A stretch of 64,000 nt of DNA, taken from Cernens ardua. GTDB taxonomy: Bacteria > Pseudomonadota > Gammaproteobacteria > Pseudomonadales > Halomonadaceae. The DNA is taken from positions 124,001-188,000 of the forward strand of contig NZ_JBPCZH010000003.1 of the NCBI RefSeq assembly GCF_051251085.1, read 5' to 3'. The notes under the pieces were generated by a model, which saw only the letters and a list, made by a program, of their open reading frames with translations, did not search any database and was not told the DNA's origin. Shown here piece by piece: positions 35,037-44,693 of the stretch (positions within the stretch are counted from its first letter, which is position 1; each line of letters opens with the position of its first letter). A program made the position numbers and the translations under genes.

Positions 35037-37780
35037 GCGCGTACCTCCTGCTCAAGGCGAGCCCATTCACCGAAAATATCCACCGGTATATCCTTCAGAC
35101 CGCGAGGAATGCCGATGACACCACGGCGTAGCTGGCTTGAAACACGAATGGGCAGTAACAACTCATGTTTGCCTACGTTGACACGCACTTTGCTATTACG
35201 ATCAAGGCCAAGCGTGTCTACATCAGCGGCGCCCAGTGCAATGTAGGGTTCAGGGGTACGTTCCTGTACCGGTTTGGCACGTGCACTGGTTTCTTCACTA
35301 CCATGCAAATGATAGAGAGGAACAACCTGCCAACGGTCATGATAAAGCTGGAAGGCAGAAGGGATATCGGTGAAATATGCGAAAGAACGCCCTTCACTTT
35401 CAGTAGCCGGTTCAATCAGGCGAACACCGGGATCCCCCGCTTTCAGGCTACCGCCCACTTCATCCTGGAACTTGTTCCAGGCTTGTGGAGAGTTCCAGCC
35501 CGGTGACCAGGCAAACGGAATCTGCTGACGAGGGATATGCGAGCCGCTGTACCCTTCCATGGAGAAGGCAAACGCAGTATCCGCATCCTGCGGCTGACGA
35601 GGTTCGACCACGCTGATATTTGCCCGCATAGCCGTACGGCCACTTGAGCGAATGGGGGAGCGGGCCAGTTTCTGCCCCTTGATACGGAATGCCGCGTTGG
35701 GCGCTGCGTTTTCAATACCTTCCAATTGCGGATACGTTTTAGCCACTTCATGTGTTACGTGATCCAGAAGTGTCCAGTCCACCGGACGATCTTCCATGGT
35801 GGTATGCAAGGCATGTAACCAACGCCATGATTCGTGAGTTTGGTCATCCGGGCGATAGTAGGTAGGTTCATACACCTGGAAGGAGCGTTGGGCACGCCCT
35901 TCCTGACTGACCAGTGTGCCATCGGCCTCGGCAAAGGTAGCTGCCGGGAACACGATGTCCGCACGTAGGCAAGTGGGTGTGGGGGTATGATCCACTACAA
36001 GAAGCGTATCTGCACTGTCCAGTGCTTCATCAACACGTTTTGCAGGAAGACGGCGGTAAAGGTCATTTTCGACCACAATAGCCGCATCGGCTTCTTCACG
36101 GGTCAGGGCTTTCAAGGCCCAATCCAGTGAATGCCCGCCCATCATCGCAAGACCAACGCTGTTGGCTTCGCTGGCGACCAGACTCAGTGAACCATTGAGA
36201 TCGGCATGCTTGAACGCACGTGCCAAATTGGCCGCCGCTCTGAGTATGGCAGTGGAACGCAGAGATTCCCCAGCAATAATCAAAGGACGTTTGGCAGAGC
36301 GAATCACTTCAGCGATTTCATTCACTTGTGCGAGCAGATCATCATCCAGATCACCGACACCCGGTGCCGATTCATCAATGGCATGGGCCAGCGCGAAACC
36401 GAAACGCGCGATTTCATCCGGTGTACCATGAAGAGTATCGCGAGCGATGTCATCCAGTTTGGTTTCAGTCACTGTCGCCAGATAAACAGGGTATTTGTGA
36501 CCTTGGGCGTAATTATCGACAGCCGCCACGTTCCAGTCTGGAATCTTGTACTGCCCGGCAATATCCGTTGCCCCTGCGCGGGCTGCCTGACGGACAGACA
36601 ATGCCATACGAGCCGCAGTTTGAGTCAGATCTTCACCAAGGACGATAACAGCATCATGCTGCTCGATTTCACGCATGGAAGGGGTAGGCAGACCACAATC
36701 ACGCAGAATACGCTGCATGAAATAAAGGCGCTCAAGCTCACCTTCTTCGATACCGGTAGAGAAGTTTTCTTCACCTACCAACTCGCGCAGTGCATAGTTA
36801 CTTTCAAGGCTGGCACGGGGAGAACCAATACCGATAATGCGTTTGGCTGCGTTTAGGCGATCTGCAGTACGATCCAACGCCTGATCAATACTTAAAGTGA
36901 TGTCCATGTCTTCATGGGCGCTGTCACGCAACAGGGCCAGACGAGGACGATCGGCATTATTGACATAGCCATAACCAAAACGACCGCGGTCACACAGGAA
37001 GTATTGGTTTACTGCACCGTTGTAGCGGTTTTCAATGCGGCGTAATTCACCATAGCGCTCTCCGGGGCTGATATTACAGCCACTGGAACAACCATGGCAG
37101 ATGCTCGGGGCAAACTGCAGATCCCATTTACGGGTATAGTGTGCACCGTGGGTTTTATCGGTAAACACACCGGTCGGACAGACTTCGGTCAGGTTACCGG
37201 AGAATTCGCTCTCCAGCGTACCGTCCTGGACACGTCCGAAATAGACGTTGTCATGAGCGCCAAAGACACCCAGATCCGTTCCGCCTGCATAGTCCTTGTA
37301 GAAGCGGACACAGCGATAGCAGGAGATACAACGGTTCATTTCGTGTTTAACGAAGGGGCCGAGATCCTGGTTCTTGTGCGTGCGCTTGGTCCCGCGATAA
37401 CGGCGACGGTCATGCCCCGTCATGACGGTCATGTCCTGAAGGTGGCAATGCCCCCCTTCAGCACATACCGGACAATCATGTGGGTGGTTGCGCATCAGAT
37501 ATTCAACAACACTGGCGCGGAATTTTACCGCTTCGTCGTCTTCAATCGAGATATAGCTGTCGTCCTGAATGCCTGTCATGCACGACATCACCAGACGCCC
37601 ACGGGTATCGTCCTTGTCGCGGTACTGTTTAACAGCACACTGGCGACAGGAACCCACACTCCCGAGGGAGGGATGCCAGCAGAAATAAGGCACGTCGAGG
37701 CCCAGCGACAGACAGGCCTGAAGCAGGTTTTCTGCTCCGTCGACTTCGTAATCCTTGCCGTCTATATGGATAGTGGCCAT
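35033..37780 (-). CDS. nuoG: NADH-quinone oxidoreductase subunit G
   Basis: NuoG is the largest peripheral-arm subunit and carries most of the iron-sulfur relay. The N-terminal 2Fe-2S domain has GSCRQCAVKQY; then come the His-Cys cluster segment CPVCAEGGHCHLQDM, MNRCISCYRCVRF and CPTGVF, and the extra cluster motif CHGCSSGCNI (the N7-type motif). A molybdopterin-oxidoreductase-like domain follows from about residue 280. At 915 residues it matches the proteobacterial form. It lies 101 bp after nuoF, one of three noticeable gaps in the operon. Confidence 0.97.
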   Translation of the reverse strand: MATIHIDGKDYEVDGAENLLQACLSLGLDVPYFCWHPSLGSVGSCRQCAVKQYRDKDDTRGRLVMSCMTGIQDDSYISIEDDEAVKFRASVVEYLMRNHPHDCPVCAEGGHCHLQDMTVMTGHDRRRYRGTKRTHKNQDLGPFVKHEMNRCISCYRCVRFYKDYAGGTDLGVFGAHDNVYFGRVQDGTLESEFSGNLTEVCPTGVFTDKTHGAHYTRKWDLQFAPSICHGCSSGCNISPGERYGELRRIENRYNGAVNQYFLCDRGRFGYGYVNNADRPRLALLRDSAHEDMDITLSIDQALDRTADRLNAAKRIIGIGSPRASLESNYALRELVGEENFSTGIEEGELERLYFMQRILRDCGLPTPSMREIEQHDAVIVLGEDLTQTAARMALSVRQAARAGATDIAGQYKIPDWNVAAVDNYAQGHKYPVYLATVTETKLDDIARDTLHGTPDEIARFGFALAHAIDESAPGVGDLDDDLLAQVNEIAEVIRSAKRPLIIAGESLRSTAILRAAANLARAFKHADLNGSLSLVASEANSVGLAMMGGHSLDWALKALTREEADAAIVVENDLYRRLPAKRVDEALDSADTLLVVDHTPTPTCLRADIVFPAATFAEADGTLVSQEGRAQRSFQVYEPTYYRPDDQTHESWRWLHALHTTMEDRPVDWTLLDHVTHEVAKTYPQLEGIENAAPNAAFRIKGQKLARSPIRSSGRTAMRANISVVEPRQPQDADTAFAFSMEGYSGSHIPRQQIPFAWSPGWNSPQAWNKFQDEVGGSLKAGDPGVRLIEPATESEGRSFAYFTDIPSAFQLYHDRWQVVPLYHLHGSEETSARAKPVQERTPEPYIALGAADVDTLGLDRNSKVRVNVGKHELLLPIRVSSQLRRGVIGIPRGLKDIPVDIFGEWARLEQEVRA

Positions 37781-37881
37781 GGCTAGTCTTTCCGGTCTTG
37801 ATTCAACATAACGTCGAATCCTTTTAATCCTGTTATCCGCGGCCGATATTGGCCCGGTCCCTGCTCAATGAGGTATTCACC

Positions 37882-39252
37882 TCAGGAAGCTTCTACCGAC
37901 TCTGGTGCTGTGCTGGGTGCAACAGAGGGTATACCTGCTTCAAACTCTTCACGGAAGTAACGAATACCACTTCCCAGGGGCGTAATCGCCCCCGGTGCGA
38001 GAGCACAGAAAGTATTCCCCGGCCCCGCGTTGTGGACGATCTCTTCCAGTAACTCGACATCCCCCGGTCGGCCTTTCCCTTCTTCGAGGGCTCTCAGCAA
38101 CTTCACTGACCAGGGCAAGCCATCGCGGCATGGCGTACACCAGCCGCAGGATTCATGTGCCATGAACTCTTCAATGTTGCGCAGTACAGACACAATGCTT
38201 GTTTTGCTATCAACGGCCATGGCCAGCGCCGTTCCCATACGAGAACCAATGGCACCAAAACCGTTGGAGCACATCTGAATATCCAGCATGTCAGCGGGAA
38301 GCATGTCAGTCCCTGCCCCACCCGGTTGCCATGCCTTGAGCGTAAGCCCATCCTGCATGCCACCGGCGTAGTCTTCGAGAAGCTCACGTGCAGTAATGCC
38401 CAGCGGGACTTCCCAAAGCCCGGGATTCTTGACCTTACCGGTGAAGCCCATCAGCTTGGTGCCATGATCCTGTGACCCTTCACGGCACAACCCATGGAAC
38501 CACTCAACGCCTTGCGCCAATACCGACGGCACACCGCACAACGTTTCTACATTGTTGACAACGGTGGGCTTACCCCATGCGCCGGATTGCCCCGGGAATG
38601 GAGGCTTGGCCCGAGGATTGGCACGCTTGCCTTCCAATGAGTTGATCAGTGCGGTTTCTTCGCCACAGATATAGCGTCCAGCACCGGTATGAACAAAAAG
38701 ATCGAAATCGAAGCCGGTGCCCATAATGTTTTTCCCAAGAAGGCCTGCTTCACGCGCCTCTTCAATTGCATAACGCAGATTGGCCGCCGCATGAATGTAT
38801 TCACCGCGCAGGAAGACAAAACCACGGAAGGAGTTATTGGCATATGCTGCGATGATCATGCCTTCGATAAGCAGGTGAGGTTCCTGCTCCATCAAGAGGC
38901 GGTCCTTGTAGGTATTGGGCTCCATCTCGTCCGCGTTACACAGCAGGTAACCACGGGGGATGCCCTCACCTTTCATCGTCAGGCTCCACTTCACCCCTGC
39001 AGGGAAGCCAGCACCACCACGCCCTTTCACGCCGGCTTCCTTGACCATGGCTGCCACTTCTTCCGGCGTCATTTCAGTCAATGCTTTTTTGGCACCGACA
39101 TACCCGTCCTTGGCACGGTAGTCATCCAGAAAGACGGGGGTGCCATCATCGTTCAGGCGCCAGGTCAATGGATGCGTATCACGTTCACGCGGACTGGTAT
39201 TACAGGTACCGAATGAGGTGAGGTTTTTCGTAAATGGAGTAACAGAACTCAT
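37882..39252 (-). CDS. nuoF: NADH-quinone oxidoreductase subunit F (NADH- and FMN-binding)
   Basis: NuoF oxidises NADH, passes electrons to its FMN and then to cluster N3. The motifs are GVKGRGGAGFPAGVKWSL (NADH/FMN site), GAGRYICGEETALINSLEGK (FMN site) and ESCGWCTPCRDG with a further cysteine downstream, the 4Fe-4S ligands. The protein is 456 residues with a short polar C-terminal tail. The start overlaps the nuoE stop. It works as a pair with NuoE. Confidence 0.97.
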   Translation of the reverse strand: MSSVTPFTKNLTSFGTCNTSPRERDTHPLTWRLNDDGTPVFLDDYRAKDGYVGAKKALTEMTPEEVAAMVKEAGVKGRGGAGFPAGVKWSLTMKGEGIPRGYLLCNADEMEPNTYKDRLLMEQEPHLLIEGMIIAAYANNSFRGFVFLRGEYIHAAANLRYAIEEAREAGLLGKNIMGTGFDFDLFVHTGAGRYICGEETALINSLEGKRANPRAKPPFPGQSGAWGKPTVVNNVETLCGVPSVLAQGVEWFHGLCREGSQDHGTKLMGFTGKVKNPGLWEVPLGITARELLEDYAGGMQDGLTLKAWQPGGAGTDMLPADMLDIQMCSNGFGAIGSRMGTALAMAVDSKTSIVSVLRNIEEFMAHESCGWCTPCRDGLPWSVKLLRALEEGKGRPGDVELLEEIVHNAGPGNTFCALAPGAITPLGSGIRYFREEFEAGIPSVAPSTAPESVEAS

Positions 39253-39782
39253 TTGTACGCCTCCAGTACGCTCATGACATTTTCCGGGTCGACATGGCTG
39301 TAGGTGTCGTCATCTACCATCATGGCCGGCCCTTTGTCACAGTTACCCAGGCAAACAACCGGGATCAGTGTAAAGCGGTCATCCATGGTCGTTTGGCCGA
39401 CATCGATCCCGAGTTCACGTTTGATTTTGCCGCGAATGGTTTCGTAACCATTGATAAAGCACACCATGCTGTCACACAGGCGAATGATGTGGCGGCCAAC
39501 AGGCTGACGAAAAATCTGACTGTAAAAAGTGGCGACACCCTCTACGTCACTGGCAGGAATTCCAAGCACTTCGGCAATCGCCGGAATCGCTTCATCCGGT
39601 ACCCAGCCCTGGCGCTTCTGAACAATCTTCAGTGCCTCGATCGATGCCGCGCGGGGATTCTCGTAGTGATGAATTTCCGCTTCGATTTCGGCCAGTTCTT
39701 CCGCTGTCAGCTGGTAAGACGGACGATCACTGGCGATCAGGTCAGAGAATAGGTTTTGACGGCTGTCCATGTGAGTATCCAT
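39249..39782 (-). CDS. nuoE: NADH-quinone oxidoreductase subunit E ([2Fe-2S])
   Basis: NuoE is the thioredoxin-like 2Fe-2S subunit (cluster N1a) next to NuoF. Ligands are seen in LCDSMVCFI and CLGNCDKGPAMMVD. The helical N-terminal domain with ALKIVQKRQGWVPDEAIPAI is typical. It has 177 residues and overlaps nuoF by 4 bp; nuoCD ends 3 bp upstream. Confidence 0.96.
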   Translation of the reverse strand: MDTHMDSRQNLFSDLIASDRPSYQLTAEELAEIEAEIHHYENPRAASIEALKIVQKRQGWVPDEAIPAIAEVLGIPASDVEGVATFYSQIFRQPVGRHIIRLCDSMVCFINGYETIRGKIKRELGIDVGQTTMDDRFTLIPVVCLGNCDKGPAMMVDDDTYSHVDPENVMSVLEAYK

Positions 39783-39785
39783 AGC

Positions 39786-41579
39786 TTAGCGGTCCACGTC
39801 GGCCATCACGAAGTCGATACTCGCAACGTGGGCAATCAGGTCAGGAACGAAGCCACCACGCATCAACACGGGAATATGTTGCAGATGCGGATAGCTAGGC
39901 GTACGTATGCGGGTACGGTAGCTCATCGTGCTGCCGTCCGATGTCAGGTAATAACTGTTCAATCCCTTGGTCGCTTCGATCATCTGGAACGACTCATTAG
40001 GCTTGAGCACCGGGCCCCATGACACTTGCAGGAAGTGAGTAATCAGCGTTTCGATATGCTCCTTCATGCGTTCACGCGGCGGAGGCGTTGTCAGCGGATG
40101 ATCTGCCTTGAAATCACCGGCAGGCATGTTTTTCAGACATTGATCAATGATACGAAGACTCTGACGCATCTCTTCGATACGCATCAAACCACGATCGAAA
40201 ATATCGCCATTGGCTCCCACTGGTACTTCGAAGTCAAAGTTTTCGTATCCGGAATATGGGCGTGCCTTACGTGCATCGAAGTTGAAGCCGGTGGCCCTCA
40301 GGTTGGGACCAGTAATCCCCCATTCCAGCGCCTCTTTGGTATCGTAGGGTGCAATACCTTTGGTACGGTCGCGGAAGATGGCGTTGTCCTGCATGGCACG
40401 CTGATATTCGTCCAGACGCTTCGGCATCCAGTCGAGGAAGTTTTTCACCAGACGGTCCCAGCCTTTCGGCAAGTCATGCGCAGTCCCGCCGATGCGGTAC
40501 CATGCCGGGTGCATGCGGAACCCAGTGACAGCCTCAATGACTTCATAGGCTTTTTGGCGATCCGTAAAGGTGAAGAAAACCGGCGACATCGCCCCCACGT
40601 CCTGATAATAAGTCCCCAGGAACAGCAGGTGAGAGGTAATACGGAAGAACTCGGCCATCATGACGCGAATGGTCGCGGCACGATCAGGTACAGTGATACC
40701 GGCCAGTTTTTCGACAGCAAGCACATAAGGGAGGTTATTCATAACACCGCCGCAGTAATCAATGCGATCGGTGTAAGGAATATAACTGTGCCAGGATTGA
40801 CGTTCCGCCATTTTTTCAGCACCACGGTGGTGGTAACCGATATCAGGCACACAATCGACCACTTCTTCCCCATCCAGCTGCAATACGATACGGAAAGCAC
40901 CGTGAGCCGCTGGGTGGTTAGGCCCGAAGTTCAGGAACATGAAATCACGGTCTTCGGTACCGCGTTTCATTCCCCATTCTTCCGGTACAAATTTTAGTGC
41001 GTCCTGCTCACGATCCTGATCTTCCATGGTCATGGTGTAGGGATCGTATTCCGTTGCGCGGGCATTGTAGTCCTTGCGCAATGGATGGCCTTTCCAGGTA
41101 GGGGGCATCAGGATGCGTTTAAGCTGGGGATGGCCAGTAAATTCAATACCGAACATATCCCAGGTTTCACGTTCATACCAATTGGCACTTGGCCAAACCG
41201 GAGTGACGGAAGGAAGACGCAGATTCTGTTCAAAGAGTGGCACTTTGATCATGAGATCGCGACCACGAGTCAGGTCAGTCAGGAAATAGAAAACCGTAAA
41301 ATCTGCTTCAGGCAAGCCTTCACGATGTGAACGAAGACGCTCATCAACACCGTGCAGGTCATAAAGCATTTCAAACGCATGCTCTCCCTGACGAAGATAA
41401 CGCATAACGTCGAGGAGATCTTCACGCGCAATCCAGAGTACCGGCATACCGGTAAGGGTATTCTGAAAATGAAAACGATCAGGACCAAAATGGTTTCGAA
41501 GCGCTTCCACTACGGGCAGGGTGTCTAACCCTGTTGGCATGATGGGGCCATGCGTCGTTGTAAAGGGATTTTCGCTCAT
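39786..41579 (-). CDS. nuoC: NADH-quinone oxidoreductase fused subunit C/D
   Basis: This is the fused NuoCD subunit found in gammaproteobacteria. Residues 1-170 are NuoC-like (RDLMIKVPLFEQNLRLPSVT, then ERETWDMFGIEFTGHPQLKR) and the remainder is NuoD-like, the 49-kDa subunit lining the quinone cavity. The NuoD part starts with FLNFGPNHPAAHGAFR, contains the PDIGYHHRGAEKMAE quinone-site histidine region, and ends with DFVMADVDR. It has 597 residues, as expected for a fusion. It lies 6 bp after nuoB. Confidence 0.97.
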   Translation of the reverse strand: MSENPFTTTHGPIMPTGLDTLPVVEALRNHFGPDRFHFQNTLTGMPVLWIAREDLLDVMRYLRQGEHAFEMLYDLHGVDERLRSHREGLPEADFTVFYFLTDLTRGRDLMIKVPLFEQNLRLPSVTPVWPSANWYERETWDMFGIEFTGHPQLKRILMPPTWKGHPLRKDYNARATEYDPYTMTMEDQDREQDALKFVPEEWGMKRGTEDRDFMFLNFGPNHPAAHGAFRIVLQLDGEEVVDCVPDIGYHHRGAEKMAERQSWHSYIPYTDRIDYCGGVMNNLPYVLAVEKLAGITVPDRAATIRVMMAEFFRITSHLLFLGTYYQDVGAMSPVFFTFTDRQKAYEVIEAVTGFRMHPAWYRIGGTAHDLPKGWDRLVKNFLDWMPKRLDEYQRAMQDNAIFRDRTKGIAPYDTKEALEWGITGPNLRATGFNFDARKARPYSGYENFDFEVPVGANGDIFDRGLMRIEEMRQSLRIIDQCLKNMPAGDFKADHPLTTPPPRERMKEHIETLITHFLQVSWGPVLKPNESFQMIEATKGLNSYYLTSDGSTMSYRTRIRTPSYPHLQHIPVLMRGGFVPDLIAHVASIDFVMADVDR

Positions 41580-41585
41580 TTCGGC

Positions 41586-42260
41586 TCAAACTTCGTCAGG
41601 GGTGCGTAACTGGGTCACCTTGATACGTTGATCACGCAGTTTCTCTTTTTGAGACTGCATATCTGCGCGATAAACACCTTGATCACCTACCACCCAGGAG
41701 AGTGGACGATGTTCTTCACGAACGGACTGCTGTAGTAGCTGCAATCCTTGCAGGAAGGCTTCAGGACGAGGTGGGCAACCGGGGATATAAACGTCAACGG
41801 GCAAGAATTTATCAACGCCCTGCACAACAGAATAAATATCGTACATACCGCCGGAATTGGCGCATGATCCCATGGAGATAACCCATTTGGGCTCCAGCAT
41901 TTGGTCATACAGCTGCTGGATAATGGGTGCCATCTTGATGAAGCAGGTACCGGCAATCACCATGAAATCAGCCTGACGGGGGGAAGCACGCATGACCTCT
42001 GCACCAAAACGCGCCACATCATGAGGAGCAGTAAAGGCCGTGGTCATTTCCACATAACAACAGGAAAGCCCGAAGTTATAAGGCCACAGGGAATTGCTTC
42101 TTCCCCAATTCACGGCAGAACTCAATACATCATCGAGTTTCCCCATAAAAATATTGCGATGCACTTCGTCTTCGGTAGGGTCTGCATTTCCTTTCTGCCC
42201 AATGGGATAACTTTCATCCATTGGCGTATTCGGATCGATGCGCGTCAGTTTATATGACAT
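41586..42260 (-). CDS. nuoB: NADH-quinone oxidoreductase subunit B (cluster N2)
   Basis: NuoB holds cluster N2, the last electron carrier before quinone. The four ligands come from the tandem-cysteine LSCCYVEM, AGTC, GSCANSGG and GCPPRPEA. The frame is open to 42311, but GAGG eight bases before ATG 42260 and the 224-residue length fix the start. A 165-bp non-coding stretch separates it from nuoA, which is unusual, since these genes are normally adjacent. Confidence 0.96.
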   Translation of the reverse strand: MSYKLTRIDPNTPMDESYPIGQKGNADPTEDEVHRNIFMGKLDDVLSSAVNWGRSNSLWPYNFGLSCCYVEMTTAFTAPHDVARFGAEVMRASPRQADFMVIAGTCFIKMAPIIQQLYDQMLEPKWVISMGSCANSGGMYDIYSVVQGVDKFLPVDVYIPGCPPRPEAFLQGLQLLQQSVREEHRPLSWVVGDQGVYRADMQSQKEKLRDQRIKVTQLRTPDEV

Positions 42261-42425
42261 GAAGATCGCCTCACTACGATATTTCCTGATTCTGCTTGAC
42301 CTGAAAGGCAATTTTCACCCGGCTTCAGGCCACTCAATCGATTATTTCTTTAACTGACTGACATTCTTGGTCACTTTCGCTATCCAATGCTGATTGCAAG
42401 TTGCACAGCACAGATCCAGCCTTCA

Positions 42426-42836
42426 TCAGAAGGACTCGTGTCGCGCCTGATTAGCCAGCTGTTCACGATGCTTCGGAGCCCAGTCAAGCGCTCCCATGCG
42501 GGAGTCAAAAACAAGACCTGCCAGCAGAACAAAAATGAAAATGGCGGCGCCAATCAAACCCTGCCAGCCAACTTCACGAATAGAGACGGCCCAGGCAAAA
42601 AGATAAAGGGCCTCAATATCAAAAATGACGAAAAGCATGGCGACAAGGTAGAACTTGGCCGAGAATCGGATGTGAGCGGATCCTGCACCGAGGATACCGG
42701 ATTCGAAGGGAGTATTTTTCTCGTGCCCCCATGCTCGACCACCCAGAAGGCTGGCTGCACCAACCATAAAAGCCAGTAGTGCAAGGGTTGCGAGTACGAA
42801 GACAGTTATTGCCCAGTATTGCGCTATCATCGACAT
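42426..42836 (-). CDS. nuoA: NADH-quinone oxidoreductase subunit A
   Basis: NuoA is a three-helix membrane subunit and the first gene of the operon. HEKNTPFESGILGAGSAHIR contains the quinone-site loop, and AKFYLVAMLFVIFDIEALYL the conserved acidic helix. It has 136 residues and a hydrophilic C-terminus. No strong Shine-Dalgarno sequence precedes the ATG (GATGAGTGA). The operon promoter should lie in the 931-bp region to its right. Confidence 0.95.
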   Translation of the reverse strand: MSMIAQYWAITVFVLATLALLAFMVGAASLLGGRAWGHEKNTPFESGILGAGSAHIRFSAKFYLVAMLFVIFDIEALYLFAWAVSIREVGWQGLIGAAIFIFVLLAGLVFDSRMGALDWAPKHREQLANQARHESF

Positions 42837-43767
42837 TCACTCATCAAGTCAGGGTACTTGCCTTGTACCCGGGCCTATTGCGGCCTTTTTTGTTCACTTG
42901 AAAGATTCTAAGAGAACCTGACAAGCCTTCTATTATTGGTTTGCAACAGTGCGCGTTTTTATCTTTAACCCGCTATTGCTGCTCGCCATTCACTTCTGTC
43001 TGACTTTCTATACAGCTTTCACTTGCCTGACATTCACTTACTAATCTTTTACCTACTATTTTTTTCCTACTATCTACTACCTACTATCTGCTACTTACTA
43101 CCTAAAACCTACTCACCCCAATACCTGCTCACCATCACCCAACCGACGATATGCCTGACCACGATGATGAACATTCAGCACTGACGGAACACGTAATATT
43201 CCTACTTTCACGTGAACCAATGGCACCTGTTGGTAATACTTTTATCGCTGTCACCAACGTTGCCAGTTTCCTGCAAAAGGGTGAACAACCTCCGTTAAAA
43301 CGCCTTCCAAATGGCTAGCGCCCTCTAAACGGTGATCACTATGCGTCACATTGTCGCACTTCTCAAGTTTAAAGCAACCTTAGGTGAAGACTTTGTTTTT
43401 TTCTAAGTTTCCTACATTTGTCTGAAAATCAGGGTAACAAAACCATCATGAAAAGGTGCTGTGAATGCTTCGTTAGCGTGTAGCTGGTACAGCAATACGC
43501 AGCTCAACATATAAAAAAACATTCACAAAGCTATCTTGCAAAAACACTAACCCATTGATATTAATGGATTTTATTGACACTCCCCTTCCCCGGAAAATGA
43601 CAAGTATGACGAATGTTCGGCATGTACCACTTAAATAACCACACACTTTATACGTCTTAATGAAATATTTTTCTAATGTAAAAGAGTTATTGATTCGGCC
43701 CCTCATCAATGATTTGCTTCATGATAGAACATGTTTTTTTATATTCATTACGACTAATTGATAACAC
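42837..43767. other. 931-bp intergenic region between nuoA and thiD (divergent)
   Basis: No gene is visible although this is the largest gap in the window. Next to nuoA there is a hairpin, GGGTAC-7 nt-GTACCC (42852-42870), in the probable nuo leader. Further right comes a long strand-asymmetric pyrimidine-rich repeat tract (listed separately), then an A+T-rich part leading to thiD. The nuo and thiD promoters must both be here. I found no TPP riboswitch core before thiD. Confidence 0.55.
43035..43134. repeat. Degenerate CCTACTA-type pyrimidine-rich repeat tract
   Basis: About 100 bases on the plus strand are built from variations of CCTACTA, CTACTAT and CTTACTA, nearly free of G. The unit length drifts between about 7 and 9 bases. 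On the nuo-sense (minus) strand it is a purine-rich run. It could be a slippage-prone leader segment, an mRNA or DNA-bending feature, or simple low-complexity decay. Confidence 0.65.
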
Positions 43768-44580
43768 ATGAATCAAACCACCTCACCTCCTCATCTTTTG
43801 AGTATCGCAGGCACTGACCCCAGCGGTGGCGCGGGTCAAATGGCCGATGTCAAAACATTTTCAGCATTGGGAGCCTATTCCACGAGTGTCATTACAGCGG
43901 TGCTTGCGCAGAACACGCAGGGAGTACAAAAAATTCATGCGCTCCCGGGGGATATGATCAAAGCGCAGTTGGAAAGTGTGTTTGAAGATATTTCGATAGA
44001 TGCCGTCAAAATTGGCATGATTGCTGACAGAGAGACAGCACTGATCGTCAAGCAGGCACTGGAGTATTACCAGCCACGTTATGTGGTACTGGACCCGGTA
44101 ATGGTCGCAAAAAGTGGTGACATGCTGGTCGATCATGCCGGGTTAGAGGCGGTGCGGGATATTCTTGTGCCGCTAGCGGATGTCATCACGCCCAACCTGC
44201 CGGAAGCAGCGGCATTATTGGGAACCAAGCCCCCCAAGGATAAAAATGCCATGGCCTCAATGCTACCCGCATTAAAACAGCTGGGCCCCGCTAATATTTT
44301 GTTAAAAGGAGGGCATCTAAGAGGGGCAGAAAGCCCAGATGTGATGCTGGTTGAAGGTAAGGTAGAGTGGCTTTCGGTTCCTCGAGTAGAAACACCCAAT
44401 CTGCATGGAAGCGGCTGCACATTGGCCTCAGCCGTGGCTGCATTACTCCCTCAACGAGCCACGACGGGCGAAGCAATGCGGGATGCCAAAGCATTCATGA
44501 CGGAAGCGCTCTTGGCTTCAGCCCGGCTTGAGGTTGGTAAGGGGAAAGGCCCGGCACACCACTTCTGGTCCTGGTGGTAA
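43768..44580 (+). CDS. thiD: Hydroxymethylpyrimidine/phosphomethylpyrimidine kinase
   Basis: ThiD phosphorylates hydroxymethylpyrimidine twice to give the pyrimidine half of thiamine. It is a ribokinase-fold enzyme: LLSIAGTDPSGGAGQMADVK at the N-terminus, VLDPVMVAKSG in the middle, TPNLPEAAALLG, and the anion-hole/catalytic segment LHGSGCTLASAVAALL near residue 213. The 270-residue length is normal. It stands apart from thiG and thiS, which lie 9-10 kb to the right. No riboswitch is seen upstream. Confidence 0.95.
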   Translation: MNQTTSPPHLLSIAGTDPSGGAGQMADVKTFSALGAYSTSVITAVLAQNTQGVQKIHALPGDMIKAQLESVFEDISIDAVKIGMIADRETALIVKQALEYYQPRYVVLDPVMVAKSGDMLVDHAGLEAVRDILVPLADVITPNLPEAAALLGTKPPKDKNAMASMLPALKQLGPANILLKGGHLRGAESPDVMLVEGKVEWLSVPRVETPNLHGSGCTLASAVAALLPQRATTGEAMRDAKAFMTEALLASARLEVGKGKGPAHHFWSWW

Positions 44581-44693
44581 ACGTCATTATCAGAGTTCGA
44601 CACCTGTCCTCAGTGCCAAGACGAAATACTCATCAGAGAGTTTCCATATCCAGTTACGGCACTGCTTGTCACAAAAAGGAATGAACAATTCAC

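Noticed and set aside
36206..36856. 216-residue plus-strand open frame opposite nuoG
   Set aside because: It is antisense to an intact, motif-complete nuoG and has no own features.
43135..43767. TPP riboswitch before thiD, thiS or thiG
   Set aside because: I looked for the conserved CUGAGA and GAACCUGA-type elements upstream of each gene and did not find them in the right order.
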